The notes beneath the pieces were generated by a model, which was not told where the DNA came from, ran no database searches, and saw only the letters and a list, made by a program, of their open reading frames with translations. 64,000 nucleotides of DNA from Tigriopus japonicus (lineage: Eukaryota; Arthropoda; Copepoda; Harpacticoida; Harpacticidae), in the NCBI GenBank assembly GCA_010645155.1, contig CM021314.1, forward strand, positions 5,260,899-5,324,898, in the 5' to 3' direction. The stretch's first letter is position 1. Each line of letters opens with the position of its first letter. The position numbers and the translations under genes are program-made. Positions 24,164-35,700 of the stretch are shown one piece after another.

Positions 24164-27003
24164 TTAGCTTTTCTCTTCTTCCGAATGGGCAGCAGGCCCT
24201 TTGGAGAAGCAGAATTTGTCCATGGGATTGATATAAACATTCTCGTGGTGCACCGAGCTCGAGCTTGTCCGACATTTGGCTAAGCACAATTCAAAGTGGT
24301 CTGAGACACTCAGGAGTAAAATGTTCTTGAGAGCATTGGCTTCGTTCAAGACATTCATTAGAACAGGCTTCTGTAAAGAGAACATCAAATGAATAGTCAC
24401 TAAGCAAAATTCATAAGGTTTTAGTCCAAGTTTTATATAGAAAGAGGAAATTGCTCTTCAATACATTCTTAAAAAGCGTAAAAAATTGGCCAAATTGACA
24501 ATTGATTGCCTTTCGGAGAGAGAGAACGCCAAAGAAGAGAAGCATTTCCTGTGAGTTCCCTGAAACGTTGATTGGTAATCCCGCCAGGTGAGATGATCAA
24601 CGAGAATCTTCCCAAATTCTGAGGTTATTCCTCTTTCTACCTTCTTCCCACCCCTTACAATTCGCAAGGGGCAAGTTGCCTCGACTGCCAAGCTCCCTCT
24701 ATATCGTACTGTACTCTAGACACATATGTGAAGTTGCTGAAGAAGCAGTTGTCGGCAACCTCACAGCAGTTGCTTCAGGTAAATACAATCAGCCCAGGTA
24801 AAACCTTAGATCAATTATAATCACTAGATAGCGTGCACGCTTTAGTCAGGCTGATTAGGCAAGGGGGGGCGGAATGCGTTGAATTTATGAGGAAAATGTC
24901 GCCATCACAATTGTTGAGCGGACAGTTAATATGACCAAACATGCAAATCAAGACCAACATCGTTAAACTCGTTCTTGAAGCCACAAGTTAGTTTTGGTCC
25001 AAAAATGTATTAGATTAACCCTACATATCGCAAAAGCTTGAATTTGTGTTATTCCTATCAGTGACTTATTCAATGTATTGGCAAAAAGTTCCTGGTAGTA
25101 GTATTCAAATCCAAGGTATGGTCACCTGAAACGTCTTTGATTCTTCCAAGAAAGTGACCACTAGCAATAACAAAAAATCACCCAAAAACATTACTCAATT
25201 CCGCATTTGATTCATCAATTGCATGCTTGACACTTGCCTGGTCACACATTTTAAATGTTCCCGCACTTTTGTCCGCTCAACAGTTGGCGACCGGAGACGC
25301 TGTTTTAGGCTTACACTCCGTCTAGTATTAATAGATGTCAATGGGTAAAACCAATCGTTCCAACACCTGAGAGGCTAGGAGTTTTCTTTGCCGACGAATT
25401 GAATCTCTTGCCATATTGGACATTGATCATCATATGATGAAGAAAGGCACTTACTCTTTTCGGGTCCATACAGCAGGAGATACAATGCTCATAAACCTTG
25501 CAACATCCGGAGCTCTCACTGCAACCGTCACATGAGTATCGACGCGATGAGGTAGCGTTTTCGTGGCAGCATCCACTCTGAAGAACATCATTTCGATGAC
25601 AAACAAATCCTAGTAATTGGAAAATGCGAATGAGACACACATACGCAGAGTTGGAGTGGAGAGAAAGAACAGGAAACTAACCACGTCACATGGTCATCTA
25701 TGGTTATGGCGCAACAAATGCATACGACCATAAGGCCCCAAGGCTCCAAACAAAGTATCACTGTTTTTGCCGAGGGTTAATTGCCACTTACTTACAGGGT
25801 GTAAAGTATTTAGGTCATTTGGCGCTGCTTCAGTTCGACCTGACCTTGTTATTAATAGTTTATCTTATTAGCCGAGACGACAGATGGCCTCTACGGTAAA
25901 TGCATTAACGATTCCGAACGAAGCAGATTGATTTTTCCAACGGTCATGAGAAGCTATGAAAATTCACCGGTAAATTTACAGATATGACGCAGAAAATGAA
26001 ACTGCGTTCTCTTATGAAATTGACTCATTTAAAAATATGCAATTTTGCGATGGATCTCTACTTTATAATTCACATTAGTTCACAAAGGCTAACACTTGTC
26101 ACAAAATTTCAAGGATGACTTAAAAGACGTGAATCATCAGTTTTGAAACTAGCTCTCATGAACAAATATACTGTTCGCATTTTTCGAATTAAACTGTTAA
26201 ACATTATGCCTTGAACCACATCCTGGTCTAAATCCCATCATTTCCATAGATATCATAGTACCTTTATCATCCGCAATAATCATTTTGCCTTGAACCGAGT
26301 TGCGGCATGTGGACATCTCATGCTTGGCCGTCTCATTCTTGGATGGGGCTCCTCGCCCCGCCTCTCCACCTCCTACTCCGCCCCCCGCCCCATCTCCGAC
26401 CATTTCCTGATCCTCATGCCAATTAAAAGGCTGCTTTAAATTCCGTAGTTGAATGCCTTGACCCGCATGGCCGTATTCATCCACCGTGAACGACCTCGAA
26501 CCCTAAATAGATCGAATACATTAACTAATCCATGGAAAGAAGAGGTTGGATATCACGGACCAAGAAGCATTTAATTCCCTGGAGAGGGGAGACTAGGGGA
26601 TGAGAATTATGATTTCCAGTAGGATCAAATCAATAATTTTCTTCTGTAAATGAGACTTTAAAGAGAGTCAAACGTCGGGGTTAAAAGTTATTTTCCCTCA
26701 AAGCTCAGTGCCCATCCTACAAAAAAAGAACTTTTCTGAAAGTTCTCAGCGCATATGTTTGAGAAGGCTTTTTTTCTGCAGTTTTTGATTTAGCTGCAAA
26801 TTTAAATATACAGTCTACTAAACGTTAGCAAAGTGTTGAACTTGATTGATGGCTCTTTACAGTAAATCATAATTCTCTCTAGGAAATGCAATGCTTCTTA
26901 ACTTCTTGAATGGACTCACGTGTAGCGATAGTTTGGCCAAGAGGATGATGGCCACGGTGGCCAAAAAGACGGCCAAGGCCAGTCGCCACTTGGCCTTGAC
27001 CAT
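24164..27003 (-). CDS. SPRING1: SREBP-regulating protein SPRING1 (C12orf49) homologue
   Basis: Four exons, 27003-26920, 26502-26262, 25609-25455 and 24370-24164, splice in phase to 228 residues (human 205). Residues about 6-25 (WRLALAVFLATVAIILLAKL) form a single type II signal anchor. The rest is the luminal cysteine-rich domain: CRNSVQGK, DDKGFVCHRNDVLQSGCC, YSCDGC, SGCCKVYEHCISCC and DHFELCLAKCRTSS, all hallmarks of this family. Family role: a Golgi glycoprotein needed for site-1 protease maturation and hence SREBP activation and lipid synthesis. A Gly-rich, probably disordered insert (residues about 60-75) accounts for part of the extra length. Introns 1 and 3 contain transposon insertions. 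An in-frame stop with no ATG between it and 27003 supports the start. Confidence 0.95.
24855..25330 (+). mobile_element. Repeat family LR copy 1, in SPRING1 intron 3
   Basis: Subterminal inverted motifs: TTGTTGAGCGGACAG near 24912 and TGTCCGCTCAACAGTTGGCG near 25269. The left flank sequence (GCGGAATGCGTTGAATTTAT) and the right flank sequence (TTTTAGGCTTACACTCCGTC) recur, inverted, at about 57960 and 55946. This is a non-coding repeat. Exact ends and TSD are not resolved. Confidence 0.65.
26561..26890. mobile_element. Foldback element FB1, copy 3, in SPRING1 intron 1
   Basis: The left end CAAGAAGCATTTAATTCC and right end TGCATTTCCTAGAG...ATGCTTCTT match FB1. The internal GAGAATTATGATTTCCAGTA and its inverted partner (AAATCATAATTCTC) are clear. 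It ends 30 bp from the exon 1 donor region. The TSD is not preserved. Confidence 0.75.
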
Positions 27004-29075
27004 TGTGGCTGGTCCAATCAGTCTGGAGAGGGTGGACCTCGGAGGATCGGGATCCAGGGTGAGCGCCCTTAATCCTGATGAAGGTGAAGGCCACGGGTTA
27101 AGCTGCGAGGACCCAACAACATGCTCAATGTAAAGTGATGGAGCACGGTGTTAAATAATGGCCATGGCCAACACTTCACTCTGAACTGAGGACTACACTA
27201 CACTACATCCAATCATAGTTCATGCATACATAGAAGTAGAACAAGCAGAGAGAGACAGAGAGAAACACTCACACACACGCACAAGAAGGAACTTGGGCTG
27301 TCTGTCTGTGTGTGTTCAGTACTGGGGATCTGGTACGTAGAGCAATGACTCTGAGTTGGTGATGGAGTCGAATTTGTTGGATGCGGTCTAAAAAAACTCG
27401 AGGTGGTTTTTCTTCGAGGGTAATATTTATTGAGGGAAAAGATTTGGTAAAATAATGGGAAACAAGGAGGTGGATAGGACATCAGAAGCGTTGGAAAAGA
27501 GAAAAATTAACCTGATCTGTGTGTGCCTTGTCAATAATGTCGTGGTTGGATAAAAATCCAATCACTTACCAAGTTATAGACAAGTTATGAGAACATTCTC
27601 TATTGTTCACAATAGATCAAAGCTTGTGTTCACTGCAAAAATATCAGTTTAAAAAAATCAATTTTCAAATAAAAGCGAGTTTTGAGCTTTGAACTGAACA
27701 AAAATTGATCATAATTTCAAATAATTTACAAACCAAAGTGTAAAGCAATGAGTTAAAGAATTAATTGATCAATTCTTTCTTCTTAAAAAATAATTTGGAA
27801 AATATCTTGAAAAATGGAAGCAGAGGCTTGCTAATATCAATTTATGGATCATTTGACCTCTTCCTTGTTCATGGATTATATTTGGACCCAAGGTGAATTT
27901 GAGTTGGTCTGATGTGAAGTCCGAATGTCAAGCGTCGATATTGGGGTTTCAGCCGCTAAGAATAAACTTGGCATCTTTCCAGCGTAATGTGATCAAACGC
28001 TTTACCTTGTATTTTTTCTTTGAATGGATCAGACACTGACTTGAGAAACCTGTAAGTCGAACTCTCAAAAGCTCGAAATGTTCAGACTCGGCTCATCACT
28101 TCTACGTGTTTCTTTGTTGAAAGGAAAAATCCGCAACGTACACAAGGCCTGCTCTCATCTCCCCAGAAAACTGCAAACAAGCATCCAACAACAGTGCCCT
28201 CTATCAGACTACGGAGAAAGTAATCGGAGGAGACCCTGCCCTTTTATGTGATCGAGAAGTCATTAATGACACCGCCTTGAAGTGACTAAAAAGTAGCTAC
28301 ACATTTACGTAGATAGTATTGCCATGATTCCCTATGATAACGATTTAGAAAACAAATATTTTAGGTCTTTCTATTGTAATATTGGTGGTGAGAATCTAGA
28401 GGTATAGTAATGAATGAATAAAAAAATGATAAGTGATTTCAGGATAAAAATGAGAGTGGCAACATTTACCAATCAGAGTTTAGGCATTTCAAAAAGGACT
28501 TTTAAACATTTTGTTTCTGTTTGAAGTCCCTCCTTATGGGCAATAAAAGTATCAAGGCCGGTCAGTACTTAGCAAGTATGCACTCGAAACCACTCTAAAT
28601 TTCGGAAATTGTGCATAGTATTTTATGTTCAACAAAACCATTAGTATCATGATGTTTCAGCCACACGAAATAGGACACTGGGTTACATTGTTGACACATT
28701 GAATTGAAATATGACGAGTTTTGTCTCTTACTGCCAAATTCATGCAAGGTGATCAATGAAGCTTGTCTACGCTTTCGCTCCATGTAAACCACCGATATGA
28801 AGGCTGACTAGTGACGCTTTATTTAGGGCTAATTACAAGATTTTTTTAACAACTTCTAGTCTTCAGAAATATCCCATTTTGAAATTACTTGCCATATTGG
28901 GCTCTAAATTCTGGACGGCCCAGATGTTCGTTAGGTCATATCATGTTTTGAGGCTGAATCTTCCCTAAAAACCGGTTCCAACTTCCACCCAATTCGTCCT
29001 CTTCAATGCATTTTTCCTCAGTCTCCTAGGGCAAATCCATCGAGTGAAGCAACACCCCAATCATTAAGCATTCCG
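27004..29075. other. Divergent intergenic region SPRING1 / C11orf54
   Basis: Holds the 5' region of SPRING1 on the left (GA/CA-rich near 27235-27310) and of the ester hydrolase gene on the right. About 1.5 kb between is AT-rich, with no gene recognised. Confidence 0.5.
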
Positions 29076-30924
29076 ATGGGAGACTCCGCGACCCCCGTGT
29101 TGAACCCCATCCCGGCAGAAAAGCTGTCCGTGGAGATCCAACCTCTGTTTCAACCGGACTTAAAAAAGTTATCTTCGGGTAGATCACATTCATAGTTTGG
29201 TAGTAAATTGAGTTCTTATGTGTCGTGGGTATTTTTTCTTGACAGTTTTAGAGAATGGCCTCAAGAAGACCTTCGAAGAAGCTTCGGTCTCCGTTCAACC
29301 TTGCCCGGATTTGACCTTGGCCCCATTTCATTTGGCTGCACCCGGTGGGTTGATGAATTCCTATGACTTGCCAATAAGTTTTTTAACTAAAAGAATTATG
29401 GGTAATGAATTTCAATGAAGCCGGTTGAATATTGAATGGTGTCATTAGTTTTAGGGAAATAAATCAAGCTGCCACGATAATTATTTGACTAAATCCCTAT
29501 CATGGATTTGGATTGCTATCCTGAAACGCAAAATTGAATGCCTTAAACATTTTCCATTGTTTCCGCTTAAAAAAATTCAAGAAAACATCTTTTCTAAAAA
29601 AATATTCATTAAAAGACCAATGTTTTTATCACCAACCAATGATTTTATCCTCAACGGATGCCTAATATCGTTTAAACAATTATTTGCCATCGGTAAGAAA
29701 ATCTATACAAAAAATATCCAAGCCATATCATGGAAGTAGAAGTTTCAAACAAAATTATCGTATTTTTACAGGTCTATGCGGCAATTCCAAGATTTTAGAT
29801 GTGGGTGGATGTCCATATCTGTTTCCTCTAGCTCAAAGGAACAAGTTTTATGACATGAGGGACTTTCCCAAATTGGTCAAAGCAGCGGAGGATTCGCCTC
29901 AATTAATGATTGGCGCTGGAGCCGCACCCTGGACATTTCTTTCTCGAAATGCAGAGGTGATTCGGAGTTGACGATTTCCTGGGACTGCTTTAATTTACTC
30001 TCAACTTGTGTTTGTGATAGATGATGACCAATATTTTGTTGGACCATCAAGGCCAAGTCTTGAAGCAGAAGACCAAAATCGCCCGGACTTTTGATGGCAA
30101 CAATGAATATGAGGTGATCGATTTACCCGAAACGGAGCACAAAATGAGCATCCTCAGTAAGGCATATTTCCAATAGCATTCCTTCGATTGATAATATCAA
30201 GTAATATTCTTTTAACCAGTATTCTTATATCTAGCTGTGATTTTTTAATATCTTTTTTGCTTCCGATCAAACACAAAAAGCAAGATTCCCATTTTCCCTT
30301 CCAGGCAACTTATTGATGTCTGAAGGGCGTTCTGGTCCAGTACTAGAGATCAAATGCAAGAAACGAATCGGTCCTGACAATTTTGTCACCGCTCTAAGAA
30401 AAGTTCTCGTGGAAAACTACCCCGAAGACTCCATCGGTTTGGGTGGTACCTTCGTGGTTCAATCCGGTAAAGTAAAGATTCATATCATGCCCGAACTCTC
30501 TTCCTGCCCATTAACCACGGATGCTGAAGTTGAAGGATGGCTCAAGTTTTTCGAGATCAACGCTCCTTTCACTTGCCTTTCCGTTCTTGTATCCAACGAT
30601 CCGGTGAGATTATTCAAATGATATTGAAGAAAAGAATAATTCGGGATGAAAGACTAGTACAATGGAATGAATGATTTAGGGCTTGGATTTACGAGTTGAA
30701 CATTCTCATGGTTTCAATGAACGAGGCGATGGAGGTCATTATCATTACGATACCACTCCGGAGGAGACCGAGTACTTGGCTTACTACACCGTGGCTCAAC
30801 GTAAGGCGGGCGATTTATTTTGGCGAGAGGATCCAAAAGCCGACGATATTATGGTTATCTTTAATTTACAGAGGTGTGTCGGATTGACCGTCCGGTCGAG
30901 AGTCATCAAATTGGACGCGATTAA
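29076..30924 (+). CDS. C11orf54: Ester hydrolase C11orf54 homologue (DUF1907)
   Basis: Seven exons (29076-29178, 29246-29344, 29772-29956, 30021-30156, 30305-30603, 30680-30800, 30872-30924) join in phase to 331 residues; the human protein has 315. Family landmarks seen: CPDLTLAPF, GGCPYLFPL, GAGAAPW, GPDNFVTALR, GGTFVVQSGKVKIHIMP, and the zinc-site region VEHSH...GGHYHYD (His282, His284, His294). The last exon, after a 71-bp intron, gives RIDRPVESHQIGRD, matching the family's C-terminal RID...SHxIGRD. Human C11orf54 is a zinc-binding ester hydrolase active on p-nitrophenyl acetate; the physiological substrate is unclear. Reading through the last intron stays open to 30961, giving an alternative but unconserved tail. 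Confidence 0.94.
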
Positions 30925-31500
30925 AGGTGCTTCGACAATACAACTCATGTTGAGAAAATGACTAATTTATTTATAGCGAGCTCTTATTTTTCGATGTTCA
31001 TGCAACAAAAGCTTTGAATTTCCATGTTATATTGCTCTCAAAAAAGGGCGAAGGAGAACTAACTCCATGGAGGCCTCGACCCAAGCATTTAATTGCGCAC
31101 TTTTGCTAATGGAATTTCATTTAAACTGCAAAAGTTTCTTTCGTGACAAGATGCGTTGGACAAATTCTAGAACCATTCCAAAAAATCACTAAAAGTGCAA
31201 CAAAAAATATTTCAATAGTTCAGTAATGTCCAATAAATTAAACTGTTAACGCAGATCCCTTCTCCACAAAATAACTATTGGGCATGGAAAATCCCACTCC
31301 ATTCTAGAGAGTACAGTAAGACTGAGCAAAAACACTTCAAATGTTTTTTAACATCTTTGTTTTTTGCTCTTTGAACTTGTAATCATTCACATGAATGGTT
31401 GCTTGTTGTCCTTTGCTTGTTGAAATGGTTTTTCATATAATAGTTAAATCGTAACCTTCACAGAATGGGAACATATCTTTTGAAGAAGCAAAATGGATCC
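30925..31500. other. C11orf54 3' flank
   Basis: Probable 3' UTR up to the signal at 31232, then AT-rich DNA with no gene, ending at the CCTTAGC target duplication of FB1 copy 4. Confidence 0.5.
31232..31237 (+). terminator. C11orf54 polyadenylation signal (candidate)
   Basis: First AATAAA downstream of the stop, about 310 bp away. Confidence 0.35.
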
Positions 31501-31507
31501 CCTTAGC

Positions 31508-31958
31508 CAAGAAGCACTGAAAACTGGAGTGGGAGGCTAACGGTGAGAATTATGATTTCCAGAAGGATTAATTCGAATGCGTTCTTCTGCAAACAAGACC
31601 TGGCTTGTATTCAGCAGACGACGTATTTCAATTTTCAGCTCAATCGAAGGGCGGAGTGAAAAGTTATGCCTTCTCAAACTTATGTACTGAAGAGAGCATA
31701 GAATGAATGAATTCGTCCTTTTGTGGTAAAACAATTACTAGAAAAGGGCTAGTTCATTCATTCTCGGTAGGATTTGCACTGAACTTTGAGAAAGCATAAG
31801 TTTTGACTCCAACGTTCGATTGAGCTGAAAATTGAAATACGTATTCTTCTCAACATGGGCAAGGTCTCATGTGCAGAAGAAGGTAATTGAAGTCTTCCCA
31901 CTGGATATCATGATTCCTCTCGTTAGCCTCCCAGTCCAGGGAAATTCAGTGGTTCTTG
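31508..31958. mobile_element. Foldback element FB1, copy 4 (intact)
   Basis: 451 bp, starting CAAGAAGCACTGAAAACTGG and ending CAGTGGTTCTTG, with perfect 7-bp direct repeats CCTTAGC (31501-31507 and 31959-31965). The central hairpin (GAATGAATTCGTCCTTTTGT against the mirrored arm) and outer arms match copy 1. Two intact copies with different perfect 7-bp TSDs fix the element ends and TSD length. Confidence 0.92.
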
Positions 31959-31965
31959 CCTTAGC

Positions 31966-32781
31966 GCATCTGAACGAAAAAAATAGTCATCCATTTTTGA
32001 CTAAACCTTTAAGCCTTAAATGCAACAAATTTTCAACGATCTGGCTTAATATTTTCAAACATTAGTTTTGCTTAAGTTTTTGAAAAAAAAACTTCTCGTC
32101 TTCATATCCCATGAATGGGACTTTGTTCTAATACTTCATGGCATATTATTCATGTGAAAGCAAGGAGCATTCATGAGGCTCTCAGTTTTGGTTTGGGCCA
32201 AACCCTTTGGTTGCGGTTCGTGAGGCTTTTAAATGACCTTACTGGTCTATTGTTCATAAAGTTTGATTTGCCACTTCTTGATATTGTTCACTCATCGGTT
32301 AATCACGTTGCCCATTCTTTATTTCCATCTGCAACGAATTTGTTACTCCCGAATTCGTTTTCAGAAATAGAAATGGCACTAAAGCCTCTTTACCAAGTTC
32401 CAAAGCAAGTGATCCAGCACCTTCTGGTCCCTACCTTCAAGAGTAATTTAATTAGGTAAAACTAGAAGTTTAAAAAAGAAGTCCATTTGAGAAAACGATC
32501 AATTTATTCACAGCCAGAACATAACTTTCCGTGTTCACACAACATTGGAGTTGAATTTCCATGTTCCTCATCTCTCGAGAAGAGCATCATTATTCTTAAA
32601 GGAGAAGGGAGTGAAGGAGTAGTAAATAGAGTGTAGTAGTTGTTTTTGTTGTTTGTAATACAGGGCTTGAAAACAGGGGCGGTATCGCTAAAGATATTTC
32701 GAAGTCAAATCTGGAAATGTGTCTAGGTTGGTTGTTGATACTTGAGATATCTCGGTAGTCGTATTTGGGTTGACGTTCACT
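31966..32781. other. Intergenic, SBNO 3' flank
   Basis: A 114-codon frame on the + strand (32115-32459) has no recognised domain. The right part should be the SBNO 3' UTR. Confidence 0.45.
32503..32508 (-). terminator. SBNO polyadenylation signal (candidate)
   Basis: TTTATT on the + strand reads AATAAA on the SBNO strand, about 275 bp past the stop codon. Confidence 0.45.
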
Positions 32782-35700
32782 CTAGTAAATGGTTTCTTCC
32801 GAATCTTGAGAGCCGGCAGACAAAGTCTTTAACAACGAAGTGAGAGCCGAATTCGGGATTAACGAACCCACGATCCTCTTGCCGTCTTCCAATTTTAATC
32901 TGACAACCTACAAGAACATACAGAACACGAGAAATGAAAGAAAAACCAATTATCTTAACATGAAGATGTGTTGCAAGACTTTACCTGCATTTTTGAAGCA
33001 GCCCCTCTTCGATTTCCGTCATGGGTGAGCACCTCTTCCACTTTGGTCCAAACGGATAACACGGACCCACACAGAACATTGTAAGTCTTGCGACGCAATC
33101 CAATTTCGCATTTCATGCCCATGGTCACATTCTTACAATTACCTTTCCTGCAATTCAGAAGACCCCATTCATTAGCTTCGTAAACCATGCATCAAGAAGC
33201 TAGTTTGAAAACTTACCAATAGGCGTGAGAGCAAGTCTTGACCGAGGATTGATATTGCGCCTTCCAATGGGACTCGGCCTCGTCTTTGCCGACTTTCTTG
33301 TACTTCTTCTTCAGTTCGCTTAGCGTCTCTTGTTTCACCTGAATATCACAACAAAACTAGATTATAGACCATCATTCCATATCACAAACGAATTGTCTTT
33401 TCTGACCTGTTGACCTGTATTAGGTCGATATATGAGGAATTTCTTTTCCCGTTTTCCTCCCGTTGACGTCCGTTTGTCATCTTCGACTTGAACCGCGAGA
33501 ATGGCCGTCTTCTTGCCGTTTCTCACTTGATGCGAAACATAGAAACCTTCATCCACGCCCACTAGTTCCTCCCACTTCTCCTTCACGGCATCCCAAGACA
33601 TGCCACGTTCCACATGGAGCACGTGAAGCTCGATTTTGGCCGTTCCAGTGGCGTGTTTTTGTTGGAAACTGTGCGTTCGAACGAGTTCCACGTGGTCCTC
33701 TTCACTCACGCCCACATCGAGGATACCCTGGTCGTATTTGCCGGATCGTTTTGCTTGACTGATGATGGCGTCGAGGGTATCGGAGAAGTATTTAAAGAGC
33801 ATGTTCTGTAAGTGTACTTTCATTCCAAGGATGCGATTGAGGAATTTTGAGATGTCGTTGTAGCCTTTGTCTAATGTGAGCACACCAGGGCAATCCTCAC
33901 TTTGAGTGATCAACCCAACCCCAACCAAGCCATCCGCGATATCTGAAGATTAAGCAAGGTAAGTATAAAGCTGGAATGAAAGCCATCAGTAGGGGTGGAT
34001 CCTATGGATTCTAAAAATAGCAAATCTACTAAATTGGACTAGTTAAAAAATGTGTTGAATTTCTTTTTAAGAAGGTACCGGACATATGAAAGTTTTAATC
34101 ATTGTTTACGATTGTTTGAAGTAGGTATGTCAACTTGAAACGAAGCCAGTGTCACCCATCCTTGGACTTAAGAAATAAAGATACGAAACGCATTTATCAT
34201 TGTCGAATAAAATGGGGGTTGTGTGTCTCAAATTATTCCATTGAAGTTAAACGAAATCAGCCTATTTGCCTCCTAAAAGACCGGCATATTTTGCAATCAC
34301 ACCAACCAATTCAAGATTACCTTTGAAAAAGTCACCCTTGTAATCGGAAGGTGGTTTCACCACGGGATTTTCGTAGCCCATGATGGCTTTGAAAGTGGCT
34401 TCCAGAGCGGCTCGACCGTACTTGTTATCAATATTGAATCGCGACAAGTCCCGAGATTCCGTTGCACGACGATCTCCGTGTGTCAGGGCACCCTTTAAAA
34501 AACTCAAACTGTTACTAATATTGTCAAATGGGTGAGAATTTCAATTGTTCTTACCAGACTTTCGAGCCGTTTGGCCACGATGGACGCGAATCGGTGCTCT
34601 CCGGCTAAGTCAGAAATCAGGAGAATGTATTCGGGTGCAGACACCTGGTTGGATCGATGAGTTCGCCCAAACTGTTGGATGGCTCGATCCGCCGACCAAG
34701 GCAATTCCAAAGTCATGTGAACACGTCGTTTACGATTCTTGACTCTGCGATCCGCTTGTAGGGATATTCCACTGGACGCTGCTTCCGAAATGATGGCCAC
34801 ATCTTTTTCGCCTCGCATGAATCGATCCTTTTCGTGTAGGTTGAGCGTTTCCAGAGGAATGTCTTGTTCCGACCGCGATTCATAACGCACATCGCCGTTC
34901 TCATCTTGAACCACGCGCCCTTTGCGTCCCGTCATCTCGGCCACATTTTCGGGTCCGCCCAATTCGTCAATGAGTTGGTCCAAAGTGTTGGCCGGGAGGG
35001 CGTTACCGAGACGTTCGATTCGAGCTAAGAAGTCTTGTTTCATCTGACAAGCTCGATCGATGTTACTTTGAGGAGGTCCTTGGTTGATAAAAGCATTGGG
35101 GGCGGGCAATGGAACGCCAAAGCTGCCATTTTCTTCCTTCTTAGGTGGGATCAAATGGGCGAAAGGTTCGGGTTTGACTTTCTTCTTTTTGGGTTTCTTT
35201 TTCTTCTGTTTCTGTTTGCGCTTTCTGGCCCAGGGATCGTCTTCGTCATCACTGCCGGAACCAAAGGGATTGAAGTCTTCTTCTTCCTCGTCATCCGAAG
35301 CGTCCTCGTCAATATCGTCGTCCTCGTCGTCATCTTCATCCTCGTCGGACACTTCGAAATCCGACCCGGAATCCTCGCCAGAATCCATGGCGAATTTCAT
35401 CTTCTTTTTGCGCTGAGAAGCTTGTCTCTTGGGTTTTCGTTTCCCGTTACCGTTCTCGTGATTGGTCGTTGATGTCGACGAGGATGAAGAGGGCATCGGG
35501 ATGATGGGAATGTTCTTCTTGTCTTCGGTTTTGATGCCGAGGTCGTCCAAAATGGAGGTCTTGCCCAATAAACGGTTGATCTTGGCTCGATCAGGGGCAG
35601 GAAAGTGTTTCTCGATCAGGGATTGGAGCACTCCTTTGGCAGTGGAGACGAAATCGGTGAGCTCCTCCTCACGCTCAATGGCCTCGATGGTTCGGGCCTC

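Noticed and set aside
32115..32459. 114-codon frame between C11orf54 and SBNO
   Set aside because: No recognisable motif or homology and no splice context; probably chance.
34504..34554. C-terminal extension of the SBNO exon 6 frame ([15 protein letters not shown])
   Set aside because: This is intron read-through; the GTAAGA donor at 34554 joins exon 7 ([10 protein letters not shown]), as in the family.
35035..35472. Antisense frames over SBNO, TTC14 and PTBP
   Set aside because: They are shadows of the coding exons; the sense frames show conserved domains and consistent splicing.
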